Shown one piece after another: positions 25,085 through 34,137 of a DNA stretch of 46,701 bases. The number at the start of each line of letters is the position of its first letter. The first letter of the stretch is position 1. The DNA is from an uncultured Lentisphaerota bacterium (GTDB lineage: Bacteria > Verrucomicrobiota > Lentisphaeria > Oligosphaerales > CAITYL01). Made by a program: the position numbers and the translations under genes. The DNA lies in assembly GCA_903896595.1 (NCBI GenBank), contig CAITYL010000201.1, positions 1 to 46,701 on the forward strand. Direction: 5' to 3'. Below the pieces are notes generated by a model. The model was given only the letters and a program-made list of their open reading frames with translations. It was not told the origin of the DNA and ran no database searches.

Positions 25085-26062
25085 TTAGGCGGGATCCGGC
25101 AGGGCGCACTGGGCCCGGATTTGGTCGAAGACTTCGGCGCAGGCGAGAGTGTCGCGGAGCGGGATGAGCGGGCTTTCCAGCGTTCCTGTCCGCACCAGGC
25201 CGGCGAAATGCTCGATCTCGTAGCTGAACCCCTCGGCGGCCGGCGGCTCGAACGTTTCCAGCAACCGGTTGTCCCGGTCGAACAGCGCGCACTTTTTCGT
25301 GCCAAAAAAGTCATACACCACGATCCGGCCATCCGCACCGACCACGGTCGCATCGGTGGAGGCGGCGCCGGCAACGCCACAGGCCAAGGCCGCCACGGCG
25401 CCGCCGGGAAAACGCAGGCTCATGGCCGTGCAGTCGTCCACGCCGGTGTCGCAGAGGTGGCAGACCGCTTCCACCTGGACCGGATGCTCGTCGAGCATGC
25501 CCATGGCAAATTCAATGGGGTACACCCCGACATCCAGCAGCGCCCCGCCGGCCAGCGCCGGATTGAACAAGCGTCCCTCCGGACGGTAGGGCGCATTGAA
25601 ACAAAAAGCGGCCTGGATCAGGCGCACGTGACCGATGCGCCCGTCCCGCACCCAGGCCCGCGCCTGCTGGAAGGCGGGCAGACAGCGGGTCCACATGGCC
25701 TCCATCAGGGTCAGCTTGTTCGCCTTGGCCAGGGCGGCCAGTTCCCGGACTTCGGCGGCCCGGAGGCAGAACGGTTTCTCGCACAGCACATGCTTGCCGT
25801 TTTCCAGGCAGAGCTTGGCCACCTCATAATGGAAATTGTGGGTCAGCGCGATGTAGACCGCCTCCACTTCGGGGTCTTCCACCAGTGCCCGGTAACTGCC
25901 GTACGCCCGGGCGGCGCCGTACTGCGCCCGGAACTGCCCCGCCCGTTCCAAATCGCGAGCCGCCACGACGGCCAACGTCACGCCGGAGGCCGTATTCAAA
26001 ACCCGCGCGAACTGGTGCGCAATGGCGCCCAGGCCGATGATGCCAAACCCTACCGTCTTCAT
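25085..26062 (-). CDS. Gfo/Idh/MocA-family oxidoreductase
   Basis: 325 residues. NAD(P)-dependent sugar or polyol dehydrogenase family. Rossmann start GFGIIGLGAIAHQFARVL, VYIALTHNFHYEVAKLCLENGKHVLCEKPF (CEKP with the catalytic Lys), then the C-terminal alpha/beta domain with GGALLDVGVYPIEFAM. The overall look is like the dihydrodiol dehydrogenase/glucose-fructose oxidoreductase subgroup. No signal peptide, so cytosolic. Near the AraC regulator and GH genes, in line with sugar catabolism; substrate unknown. Confidence 0.88.
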   Translation of the reverse strand: MKTVGFGIIGLGAIAHQFARVLNTASGVTLAVVAARDLERAGQFRAQYGAARAYGSYRALVEDPEVEAVYIALTHNFHYEVAKLCLENGKHVLCEKPFCLRAAEVRELAALAKANKLTLMEAMWTRCLPAFQQARAWVRDGRIGHVRLIQAAFCFNAPYRPEGRLFNPALAGGALLDVGVYPIEFAMGMLDEHPVQVEAVCHLCDTGVDDCTAMSLRFPGGAVAALACGVAGAASTDATVVGADGRIVVYDFFGTKKCALFDRDNRLLETFEPPAAEGFSYEIEHFAGLVRTGTLESPLIPLRDTLACAEVFDQIRAQCALPDPA

Positions 26063-26124
26063 CCGCCATTCTCCCCAGGGGTTAGTCCCCGTTTCTTGTG
26101 CTGCCGGTCATCAATGCCCTCGAA

Positions 26125-27048
26125 TCAAGGCAGGCTGGTCTCGCACAGCTTGAACAACTCACGCCGCGAGTACGCCTTGTTGTCGAACCGGATCGGCGGC
26201 AGCACGGCCGGCGGCGCGGACAAATCGATCCCCGAAGTGGCATACGTACAAGAAACTCCGGAAAGCGCCAACAGGGTGAGCGCCAAATCCAGGAAGCTGG
26301 CCACCGTGCCGACTTCCCACCGCGGCTTCACTCCCGGCCCCAGGATGAACAGCGGCACAAATTCCAGGACGGCCCCGCCCACCGACAGCTTGGGGGCGCG
26401 CAGGTAGGAACTGTTTAGCTTCGGTGGGGTATGATCGCCCACGATAAGAATGTAGCCGTCGTTGCGCAGGCGCAGTTCCGTCACGAGTTTCCGCAGGCAA
26501 GTGTCGACGTAGTTCATGGAATTGAAGTGGCGCGAGGTCAGTGGCTCCCCGGGAATGTCCCCCAGCTCATTGGGGTGGTAGCGCTCAACGCTGTTGTAAG
26601 GATAGTGGCTGCTCATGGTGATGAGATGCGCAAAAAACGGCGGTTTGCAACGGAGGGTATACGTTGCCGAAAAATCAAACACCGCCCCGTCCGGTGCCCC
26701 CCAACCTTGCTCGGCCAATTCCATTTGGACCAGATCGAAAAAGTCGGAGTAGCCCATCCGGGGATAGGCCCGGTTGCGGCCCCAGCAAGTGATGGCATTG
26801 CCGTGAAAAGCATACGCCCCATAGCCGGCCCCGCGCAACACCTTGACCACCGAATTCGGATAGGTGTAACGGTCCTCAAAAAACACGCTCGCGGTACGCA
26901 AGGGTTCAACGCTGTTCAAGATCGCAAAATCACAGTCGGAGGTGCCGCCGCCGCTGTGGTAACTGAGCGTATACGGGTAGTAAAGGCTGTCGTTGCGCAA
27001 TTGGGCAAGAAACGGCATGACGGCCTGCTTTTGAGGAAAGCTCGGCAA
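26125..27048 (-). pseudogene. LtaS-like phosphotransferase, N-terminus missing
   Basis: 307 residues from a TTG at 27048; an in-frame stop lies at 27073-27075. The extracellular sulfatase-like domain of lipoteichoic-acid-synthase-type enzymes is recognisable: YTLSYHSGGGTSDCDFAILNSVEP, YGAYAFHGNAITCWGRNRAYPRMGYSDFFD, FFAHLITMSSHYPYN, ILIVGDHTPP. The multi-pass membrane part and the segment with the nucleophilic Thr that precede this region in the family are absent. In Gram-negative relatives such proteins add phosphoglycerol-like groups to glycans. As it stands it should be inactive, unless the start is assembled from an unseen frame. Confidence 0.6.
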
Positions 27049-27130
27049 GCTCGAGGATATCGTGGCGGCGGTTCAAGGCCGCGGGTTTGCGGCCCAGTCA
27101 GCGTGGATTGGGTATTTCGTGACCCGGAAC

Positions 27131-28831
27131 TCAGTCCGTGTCCGGCTTGTGCGCCAGAGCCAGGAATTGCTCCGGGTCTTTCCCGGTGTCGCGGGTGATC
27201 AGGCTGACCACATACAGCACCAGGAAGGACGCGGTGACGCCGAAGATGCCAGGGCCGCCGGCCACCGGCAAGCCCAGGAACTTATACTTCGCGCCCTGGA
27301 TCAGGAGCAGGGCAATGAACAACACCGATACCCCGAGGCCGGTCAGAATACTGGCAATGACCGCCTGGCGGGTGGTGCGCTTCCACCACAACGTGGCAAG
27401 CATGGCCGGAAAGATGGCGCTGGCGGCAATACTGAAGGCCAGCATCACCAACCAGGCGATGTTCTCATGCTTGAGCACCACCGCCAGCACCACCGCGACG
27501 CCCGACATCACTAGGGTGGTGATCTTGGCAATGCCTAATTCCTGCTTTTCGGTGGCTTTGGGATTGATGTAAACCTTGTAGAGATCGTGACTGATGGACG
27601 AGGCGACCGTGATCATGAGCCCGGCCGCCGTCGATAGAATGGCTGCCACCGCCCCGGCGGCGCCGACCGCCATCAGCCAGGGGCCGCCAACCATCTGGCT
27701 GATTTCCAGCACCGCCATGTTCTTGGCTAGTCCGACCCCCGTCGGCCCGGCGGCGATCCACGTCACCAGCTGCGGATAGATGGCGGGGAAAAGCAGGAAC
27801 CCGAGCACGATGGCACAGAGGTAGAAAATACCGAGCGCGACAATGCACAAGGTGACACTCTTCTTGGCCGCCCGCGCATTGGGCACCGTGAAGAACATGA
27901 TCAAAATATGCGGCAGGCCGGCGGTGCCGAAGACCAGGGCGATCACCGTGCTGATCATCGCCAGGGTGCTGTCGGTCTTGACGCCAATGGTCATGACACT
28001 GTCCGCGTTCGGCAGCATCTGCCGCGCCGTGCTGATGGCCTGCGCTGCCGGCAACCCCGCAATCGCCTCCGCCACTTCCTTGCTTTTGCCGGCAATCAAC
28101 GGCGGCACCACCTCGTACGCGGTGGCGAGAATCCCCGCAAACGAGCCGTGACCGACCGTGAAGAACGCAATCGTCACCAACACGACCATGGCGACCCACA
28201 GGAAGACCGCCTGGATGACCTGGTTGTAGAGAGTGGACTTCATGCCGCCGAAGATGATGTAGACACTCATCAACACGCCCAGGGCAATCGTCACCCACAC
28301 AAAATTCCAGCCGAGCAGCATCTCAAACAGCAGGCCGGCGCCCAGCATCTGCGGCACCAGGTAAAAGGTCGAAATCACCACCGTGCAGGCCATCACCGCC
28401 AGCTTGATGCGGTTATCCGGGAAGCGCCGGTGCAGGGCGCCGGCAACGGTGTAGGAACCGACATTGCGCAACGGCCCCGCGATCAGCAGCAGCACCGCCA
28501 TGTAACCGCCAAAGAAGCCAATGGACAGCCAGATGGAGTCGATGCCAAACACCCCGATGTCGCCGGCACAGCCGAGAAAACTGGCCGCCGACAGGTAACT
28601 GCCGACCATGGCGATCCCGACCTGGATCCACGGCACGCCTTTGCCGGCCACATAAAAGTCACTGGCCGACGTGGTCGAACGGCTCGTCCACCAGGTGATA
28701 ACGATGCTCGCCACCACAAAAAAGAGAATGAAGCCGACGACAATGCCGGTGTTCAGGCTTGAGGCTCCCGTGCCGACACCGGCCACGGAGAGAACCGGCG
28801 TGAAACAACCGGGAAATGCAACATTGAGCAT
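27131..28831 (-). CDS. actP: Sodium/solute symporter, ActP-like (acetate)
   Basis: 566 residues, about 13 predicted transmembrane helices. SSS-family hallmarks: SDFYVAGKGVPWIQVGIAMVGSYLSAASFLGCAGDIGVFG near the N-terminus, AGPLRNVGSYTVAGALHRRF, LPHILIMFFTVPNARAAKKSV, and AAGAVAAILSTAAGLMITVASSISHDLYK. This is the pattern of acetate permease ActP and its relatives. Start at 28831 (MLNVAFPG). It follows the DUF485 gene by 5 bases, the classic yjcH-actP arrangement. Imports acetate or similar short carboxylates with sodium; substrate by homology only. Divergent to the Cache-type sensor gene. Confidence 0.85.
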   Translation of the reverse strand: MLNVAFPGCFTPVLSVAGVGTGASSLNTGIVVGFILFFVVASIVITWWTSRSTTSASDFYVAGKGVPWIQVGIAMVGSYLSAASFLGCAGDIGVFGIDSIWLSIGFFGGYMAVLLLIAGPLRNVGSYTVAGALHRRFPDNRIKLAVMACTVVISTFYLVPQMLGAGLLFEMLLGWNFVWVTIALGVLMSVYIIFGGMKSTLYNQVIQAVFLWVAMVVLVTIAFFTVGHGSFAGILATAYEVVPPLIAGKSKEVAEAIAGLPAAQAISTARQMLPNADSVMTIGVKTDSTLAMISTVIALVFGTAGLPHILIMFFTVPNARAAKKSVTLCIVALGIFYLCAIVLGFLLFPAIYPQLVTWIAAGPTGVGLAKNMAVLEISQMVGGPWLMAVGAAGAVAAILSTAAGLMITVASSISHDLYKVYINPKATEKQELGIAKITTLVMSGVAVVLAVVLKHENIAWLVMLAFSIAASAIFPAMLATLWWKRTTRQAVIASILTGLGVSVLFIALLLIQGAKYKFLGLPVAGGPGIFGVTASFLVLYVVSLITRDTGKDPEQFLALAHKPDTD

Positions 28832-28836
28832 GTGAG

Positions 28837-29088
28837 TCACCGTGCCTTCCAGAACCAGACCACGACCAAAATCCATGACACGGGGAAGATCGCCAACGAC
28901 AGCAACAATCCCAACGGCATGCCCAGCACTGGCATCGTCGCTAGCGCCTTGCAGGAGGGGGTCTGCACCACGGCCGCCCCCAAGTAAAAGAAGAAAAACA
29001 CCGCGAACAGGCCAAAGTTGACCCACACTTTCCGCCGCATGCTGGCCACCGGCTGGGGGGGGGCATGGGGCAGTTTAGAGGCGCTCAT
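28837..29088 (-). CDS. yjcH: DUF485 small membrane protein (YjcH-like)
   Basis: 83 residues with two transmembrane helices (VNFGLFAVFFFFYLGAAVV and GLLLSLAIFPVSWILVVVWF). Matches the DUF485 family, nearly always encoded just before ActP. Start at 29088 (MSASKLPHAPP) chosen since upstream residues are not family-like. Probably helps the function or assembly of the symporter. The first gene of the pair, so its promoter must lie between 29089 and the divergent gene start. Confidence 0.8.
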   Translation of the reverse strand: MSASKLPHAPPQPVASMRRKVWVNFGLFAVFFFFYLGAAVVQTPSCKALATMPVLGMPLGLLLSLAIFPVSWILVVVWFWKAR

Positions 29089-29226
29089 AATAACTCCGGG
29101 GTACGGCAAGGCGCTACACGAACCGGGAAAAAGTGCCAACTTCTAACGAATAACGTATGGGCGCAAAACACGAGGTCAAGCGGAAGCGGTTGCGACTTTC
29201 AGTGGCGCGCCGGAACTTCCGGTGTT

Positions 29227-31815
29227 ATGCTTAAGCACGCAGGATCGCATCTCCGAAACCCGACGATGCCAACCATGAGCCATCCTCACTACCGCTGGCG
29301 ACAGTTTGTGTTCGGCATTGTCTCACCGGCCATTCTCGTCATCATCCTGTTTGTGGTTGCGATTTTCGGGGTCGTGACACCAACTCTGGAAACCGCGATC
29401 ATTGACCGCAAAAAAGAAATGATCCGCGAACTCACGGTGGCCGCCTGGAGCGTGCTGGCCGAGTGCGAACGCCAGGAACGGGCCGGTCAATTGACGCAGG
29501 CCGCCGCGCAACGGCTGGCGCTTAGTGAAATCCGCCACCTGCGCTACGGCAATGAGGGCAAGGACTATTTCTGGATCACCGATCTGCACCCCAACATGGT
29601 CATGCACCCCTATCGCGCCGAACTCGACGGCACGGATGTGTCCGGCTACCAGGATGGCCGCCAGGAAAAGGTGTTCGTCAAGTTTGTCGCCATTGCCCGA
29701 ACTCAAAATGAAGGCTATGTCTCCTATTTGTGGCAGTGGAAAGACGATCCGAAACGCATTGAAGCCAAGCTCTCCTTTGTGAAACTGTTCGCGCCCTGGG
29801 GCTGGGTCATCGGCACTGGTGTCTATCTGGACGATGTGCGGACGGAAACGCAACGCATGACAGGGCGTCTGACCCGGATCTCCCTGGCCATTACTGCGGC
29901 GCTTGCCGTGCTTCTGCTCTGGATTGGCCGCCAAAGCTATGTCATCGAACAACGACGACGACAAGCCGAACGTGACTTGTGTGAATCCGAAGCCAAGTAC
30001 CGCCTGCTGGTGGAATCCGCCGCGGAAGGCATCCTGCTGGTCGCCGGCCAGCGCGTGCTCTTCTGCAATCAGCCAGTCCTGGCCATGCTCGGCCTGAATG
30101 AGGCCGCCTGCAAGGGCCGGCCGTTAATGGAGTTGCTGGAGAACGGGCATGCGGGCACTACCGCACTGGCCGCCTGGCTGAACAAAGGCGGCGGGCCGGC
30201 ACGCTTTGAGGCACACCTGTACGGGCATGAACAAAAAATCGTGCCCGCCGCCCTGGCCGTGTCTCCCGTCACGGTGGGCGCTCAACCCGGCCTGCTGATC
30301 AGTCTACGGGAGCCGCACCACATCCCGGCCACGCCCGAACAGGCGGCCAGTGCGGCCCGGGATCAGGCTGCGGCCGCCCTGCAAGGCGCCAGTCTTTTTC
30401 TCCTAACCCCGGTCGCCGCCATCGCCCGCCCGTTGCACCATTGCCGGATGACCACGCCCGTGCATGAAGCGGCGGTGGCCATGACCCGTGATCAGCAAGA
30501 CGCGCTGCTGGTCCACGGCCCCGACGACTGCGGGGTCGGCCTGCTCACCACGGCCGACCTGCAAACGCGCGTGCTCGCGGCCGGCCAGTCACCCGACTGC
30601 CCCGTCAGCAGCGTCATGACAGCGCCGCTCGTCACCATCGCGCCAGAAACCAAGGTGTTTCAAGCCCTGCAGCTGATGCAAGCCAAGGCCATTCATCATT
30701 TGGCGATCCGCCTCGCCGATGGCCGGCTGGACGGCCTGGTCACGCACCGTGACCTGTTACAGCTCGAACAGCACAGCCTGCCCGCCTTGGTGCGGCAGGC
30801 CCAGACCGCCGAGACTCTGGCCGAGCTGCAACGGTTGTGCGCCCGGGCGCCCGCCACCGCACAGTTGCTGGTGGCCGCCGGCACGCGTGCGTCTCACGTC
30901 ACCGAGTACCTGGCAACCCTCGGTGATGCCGTGCTCGACCGCCTGGTGATGTTCGCACAGCGCGATCTCGGCCCCGCCCCCGTGCCGTTCACCTTCCTCG
31001 CCCTGGGCAGCCACGGCCGCCGCGAACAGACGCTAGCCACCGACCAGGACAACGCCCTCCTCTATGCCGATCCGGCCGCCGGCCACGCCGCCGTCTGCGC
31101 CAGCTATTTTCTCGCCTTGGGCGTGCGGGTCTGTGACGGTCTTCACGCCACCGGCTATACTTACTGCCGCGGTGAAGTCATGGCCCGCAATCCCAAATGG
31201 TGCAAACCGCTGGGAGAGTGGCGTGCCCTCTTTTCCGACTGGCTCGAACACAGTACCGCAGAAGCACTCCAGGCCGTGAATATCGTGTTTGATTTCCGGC
31301 CCGCCGCCGGTGACGATGCGCTCGCCGCCGACCTGCGCCGGCACCTGCTGCAGGCCGCCGAATCGCGGGAGGTCTTCTTTCATAATCTGGCCCGCAGTAC
31401 CCTGGAGTTTAAACCGCCACTCGGCTTCTTTGGCAAGATCGTGACCGAAACCGGCGGCCGTCATCCTGAAACCGTTGACCTCAAAAACGGGTTGGTGCCC
31501 ATTGTTAATTTTGCCCGCGTTTATTCCCTGCAACATGGCCTCGCGGCCACTGGCACGCTGGCGCGGATCGAGCAACTGACCACCGCCGGCGTGCTACTCC
31601 CGGGGAGCGCCGCGGAACTGCGGGTCGCCTTTGACACCCTCGCCGCCCTGCGGTTGCGACACCAAGCCGCGCAAGTGGCCAGCGGCGAGGCGCCCGACAA
31701 CCGCGTCAACCTGCATGCACTGACCGAGATCGAACAAACCACCCTGCGCAAGGTCTTCGAGCAAATCACCGTGTTTCAGGCCAAGCTCCGACTCGACTTT
31801 GCCGGCACGCTCTAA
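29227..31815 (+). CDS. Cache-PAS-CBS-DUF294 sensor nucleotidyltransferase
   Basis: 862 residues from ATG 29227 (29266 or 29275 are also possible). Domains in order: transmembrane helix (about 27-50); periplasmic single Cache domain (about 55-205) with LRYGNEGKDYFWITDLHPNM, VMHPYRAELDGTDVSGYQDG and APWGWVIGTGVYLDDV; second helix (about 219-235); PAS domain (about 253-345, YRLLVESAAEGILLVAGQRV); two CBS motifs (about 405-515, VSSVMTAPLVTIAPETKVFQ); a GlnD-like nucleotidyltransferase core (GSHGRREQTLATDQDNALLY, near 594, with the Asp-x-Asp pair); and a DUF294 C-terminal domain. CBS-DUF294 proteins are known beside acetate symporters; the fused Cache and PAS parts add an outside sensor. The output target is unknown. 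A phosphoesterase gene follows 3 bases later. Confidence 0.85.
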   Translation: MLKHAGSHLRNPTMPTMSHPHYRWRQFVFGIVSPAILVIILFVVAIFGVVTPTLETAIIDRKKEMIRELTVAAWSVLAECERQERAGQLTQAAAQRLALSEIRHLRYGNEGKDYFWITDLHPNMVMHPYRAELDGTDVSGYQDGRQEKVFVKFVAIARTQNEGYVSYLWQWKDDPKRIEAKLSFVKLFAPWGWVIGTGVYLDDVRTETQRMTGRLTRISLAITAALAVLLLWIGRQSYVIEQRRRQAERDLCESEAKYRLLVESAAEGILLVAGQRVLFCNQPVLAMLGLNEAACKGRPLMELLENGHAGTTALAAWLNKGGGPARFEAHLYGHEQKIVPAALAVSPVTVGAQPGLLISLREPHHIPATPEQAASAARDQAAAALQGASLFLLTPVAAIARPLHHCRMTTPVHEAAVAMTRDQQDALLVHGPDDCGVGLLTTADLQTRVLAAGQSPDCPVSSVMTAPLVTIAPETKVFQALQLMQAKAIHHLAIRLADGRLDGLVTHRDLLQLEQHSLPALVRQAQTAETLAELQRLCARAPATAQLLVAAGTRASHVTEYLATLGDAVLDRLVMFAQRDLGPAPVPFTFLALGSHGRREQTLATDQDNALLYADPAAGHAAVCASYFLALGVRVCDGLHATGYTYCRGEVMARNPKWCKPLGEWRALFSDWLEHSTAEALQAVNIVFDFRPAAGDDALAADLRRHLLQAAESREVFFHNLARSTLEFKPPLGFFGKIVTETGGRHPETVDLKNGLVPIVNFARVYSLQHGLAATGTLARIEQLTTAGVLLPGSAAELRVAFDTLAALRLRHQAAQVASGEAPDNRVNLHALTEIEQTTLRKVFEQITVFQAKLRLDFAGTL

Positions 31816-31818
31816 CTT

Positions 31819-32592
31819 ATGCGACTGCTCATACTTGGCGACGTGCATGGCTTGCACGCGGAACTGGCGTCCCTTCTGGTGGAAGTCCGGGAGCAGCACG
31901 GCATTGAGGCGGCCCTTCAGACGGGCGATTTTGGCTTCAGCGCGGCCGCGTTCGCCCGCAATTTCGCCACCGGCTGCCGGTTGCCGGTGCCGGTTTACGC
32001 CATTGACGGCAACCACGACGACCACGCCTGGTTGTATCAGGCAGTGAAAAACGGTGACGCCGCACGCTGGCACGCCGCCTACAATCTGTACTTTCAGCCG
32101 CGCGCCTCCATCCTGCAACTGGGCGGTGCCACCGTCGGTTTCCTAGGCGGCGCGTTGCACGTCGACCGCCCCCAATACAAGCACTGGTTCCGCGATGTCG
32201 CAAGCTTCATCATGCCGCAAGAACGCGCCCGCGCCGGACAACTCTTCAACCAGGAACGGCTGTCCCTGCTGATCACCCATTCCTGTCCCGCCGACATCGG
32301 GGTCGGCCTGCTGGCCAATCCTGAGTTTGCTACAACCATCGCCATGCACGTCTTGAGCGCGGGCTTCGATCCCGGACCGGCCCATGACTGCGGGGAGACC
32401 GAACTGACCCGGCTTTGGCAACAGCTGCGCCACCGTCCACCAGTTTGGGTGTTCGGACATTTCCACCGCTTCCATGACCGCACCGTTGCCAGCACCCGCT
32501 TCCTCTGCGCCGACACATTAGCCGCACGCCAGTTGCTGCTTTGGGACACCACCACCGGCGCCCTCGCCCTGATCCCCCGGCCCGATGCCTGA
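31819..32592 (+). CDS. Metallophosphoesterase, partner of the sensor nucleotidyltransferase
   Basis: 257 residues, cytosolic. Calcineurin-like motifs: LILGDVHGLHAEL (D-x-H), ALQTGDFGFS (GD), AIDGNHDDHAW (GNHD), LLITHSCPADIGVG (H) and VWVFGHFHRFHD (GHxH). Starts 3 bases after the stop of the Cache-PAS-CBS-DUF294 gene, so they are almost certainly co-transcribed. A natural guess is that it removes or degrades a nucleotide product or modification made by the upstream enzyme; this is inference. It differs from the phosphoesterase at 6986, which has another length and spacing between motifs. Confidence 0.85.
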   Translation: MRLLILGDVHGLHAELASLLVEVREQHGIEAALQTGDFGFSAAAFARNFATGCRLPVPVYAIDGNHDDHAWLYQAVKNGDAARWHAAYNLYFQPRASILQLGGATVGFLGGALHVDRPQYKHWFRDVASFIMPQERARAGQLFNQERLSLLITHSCPADIGVGLLANPEFATTIAMHVLSAGFDPGPAHDCGETELTRLWQQLRHRPPVWVFGHFHRFHDRTVASTRFLCADTLAARQLLLWDTTTGALALIPRPDA

Positions 32593-32745
32593 GCCAACAA
32601 CTCTGCCTGGCCCTGTCGTAACCTATCGCACAAGAACGCACCGAAAATGGGTTTTCAACAACCGCCAGGCGCCCACGTTTCCATTTCGCGTTCACCGGGT
32701 TATGGTAACAGGTTGACAAATTTCACCCCTGCCGCACCGGTGGTC

Positions 32746-34137
32746 ATGACTCTTTCTTCTTCCATCCCAACCCATTCCAATCCGGAATCCCGCCGCTATT
32801 TCCTGCGCACCTACGGTTGCCAGATGAACGAGCGCGACTCGGAGGCGGTCGCCTGCCTGCTGGAAGCCCAGGGACTGCTCCCGGCCGCCAGCGAGGAGGA
32901 GGCGGACGTGCTGCTCTACAACACGTGCAGCGTCCGCGACCAGGCCGAACGCAAGGTCTTGGGCAAGCTGGGCCTGCTCAAAAAACTGGCGCAACGCAAG
33001 CCGGGGCTGGTGATCGCCGTGTTCGGCTGCATGGCGCAGCGGCTCGGCCAGGAGTTGGCGGCGGCCTTCCCCCATGTCCAACTGGTGGTCGGCACCGACC
33101 AGATCCATCGCCTGCCCGAACTGCTGCGCGCGCCCGCCGCCGCCGCTCCGCAACGGGTCGCCGTGGACCGCGGGGTGGACGGCCTGGAATTCATGGGGCT
33201 CCACCATCCCGGCCGGGTCTCGGCCTACATCGCGATCATGCGCGGCTGCGACCAGCACTGCACCTACTGCGTGGTGCCGGAGGTGCGCGGCCCCGAACGC
33301 AGCCGCCCGCCGGCGGACATTGTCGCTGAAACGGCGCGGCTGGCCACCGACGGCACCCGCGAGGTGTTCCTGCTCGGCCAAAACGTCACCGCCTACGGCT
33401 TGGCCGAAGCCCGGCGCCAGCCCGGTTACGACCGGAACGCCTCCCCTTTTGGCGACCTGCTGCGCGCCGTCGCCGCCGTGCCCGGCATCGCCCGCGTCCG
33501 CTTCACCTCACCCCACCCGCGCCACATGAACGCCGCCTTTGTCGCCGCCGTCGCCGAGACCCCGCAAATCTGTGACAGCTTCCACATCCCCATGCAGTCC
33601 GGGGCCGACCGCATTCTTGAGCTGATGCACCGCGGCTACACCGCCGCCGAATACCTCGACCGCATCGCCGCCCTGCGCCAGGCCCGTCCCGCCGCCACGT
33701 TTTCCACCGACATCATTGTCGGCTTTCCCGGTGAGACCGAGGCGGAGTTCGCGCTCACCCGCGCCGCCATGGACACTGCCGGGTTCGACCATGCCTTCAT
33801 TTTCCGCTACTCGCCCCGCCCCGGCACCCGCGCCGCCGCCATGACTGACGACGTGCCTGATGACGTTAAAATGGCCCGGCTCAAACTGTTGCTCGACGAC
33901 TTGAAGAAACGCGCCGAACGGCACAACCGCGCCTATGTCGGCCGCTCCGTCGAGGTGCTGGTCGAAGGCGTCAGCGCCCGCAATGCCGAACGCTGGTGCG
34001 GCCGCACCTCCTGCAACAAGGTCGGTGTCTTCACCCCGCCCCCCGGCTGCCAGCCCGGCACCCTGCTTACCCTCCGCATCTCCCGTACCACCGCCCAAAC
34101 CCTGTTCGGCGTTGCGGAGTCCGCAGGCAGCCCATAG
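32746..34137 (+). CDS. miaB: tRNA-2-methylthio-N6-dimethylallyladenosine synthase MiaB
   Basis: 463 residues. Radical-SAM methylthiotransferase acting on A37 of tRNAs that read codons starting with U. N-terminal cluster cysteines in TYGCQMNERDSE, YNTCSVRDQAERK and AVFGCMAQRLG; radical SAM motif RGCDQHCTYCVVPEVRGPERSR; VFLLGQNVTAYG; a C-terminal TRAM-like domain (RSVEVLVEGVSARN, GRTSCNKVGVFT). Start at ATG 32746. The last eight codons and the stop (34112-34137) are supplied by the repeat A6, giving VAESAGSP as a tail. Confidence 0.9.
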   Translation: MTLSSSIPTHSNPESRRYFLRTYGCQMNERDSEAVACLLEAQGLLPAASEEEADVLLYNTCSVRDQAERKVLGKLGLLKKLAQRKPGLVIAVFGCMAQRLGQELAAAFPHVQLVVGTDQIHRLPELLRAPAAAAPQRVAVDRGVDGLEFMGLHHPGRVSAYIAIMRGCDQHCTYCVVPEVRGPERSRPPADIVAETARLATDGTREVFLLGQNVTAYGLAEARRQPGYDRNASPFGDLLRAVAAVPGIARVRFTSPHPRHMNAAFVAAVAETPQICDSFHIPMQSGADRILELMHRGYTAAEYLDRIAALRQARPAATFSTDIIVGFPGETEAEFALTRAAMDTAGFDHAFIFRYSPRPGTRAAAMTDDVPDDVKMARLKLLLDDLKKRAERHNRAYVGRSVEVLVEGVSARNAERWCGRTSCNKVGVFTPPPGCQPGTLLTLRISRTTAQTLFGVAESAGSP

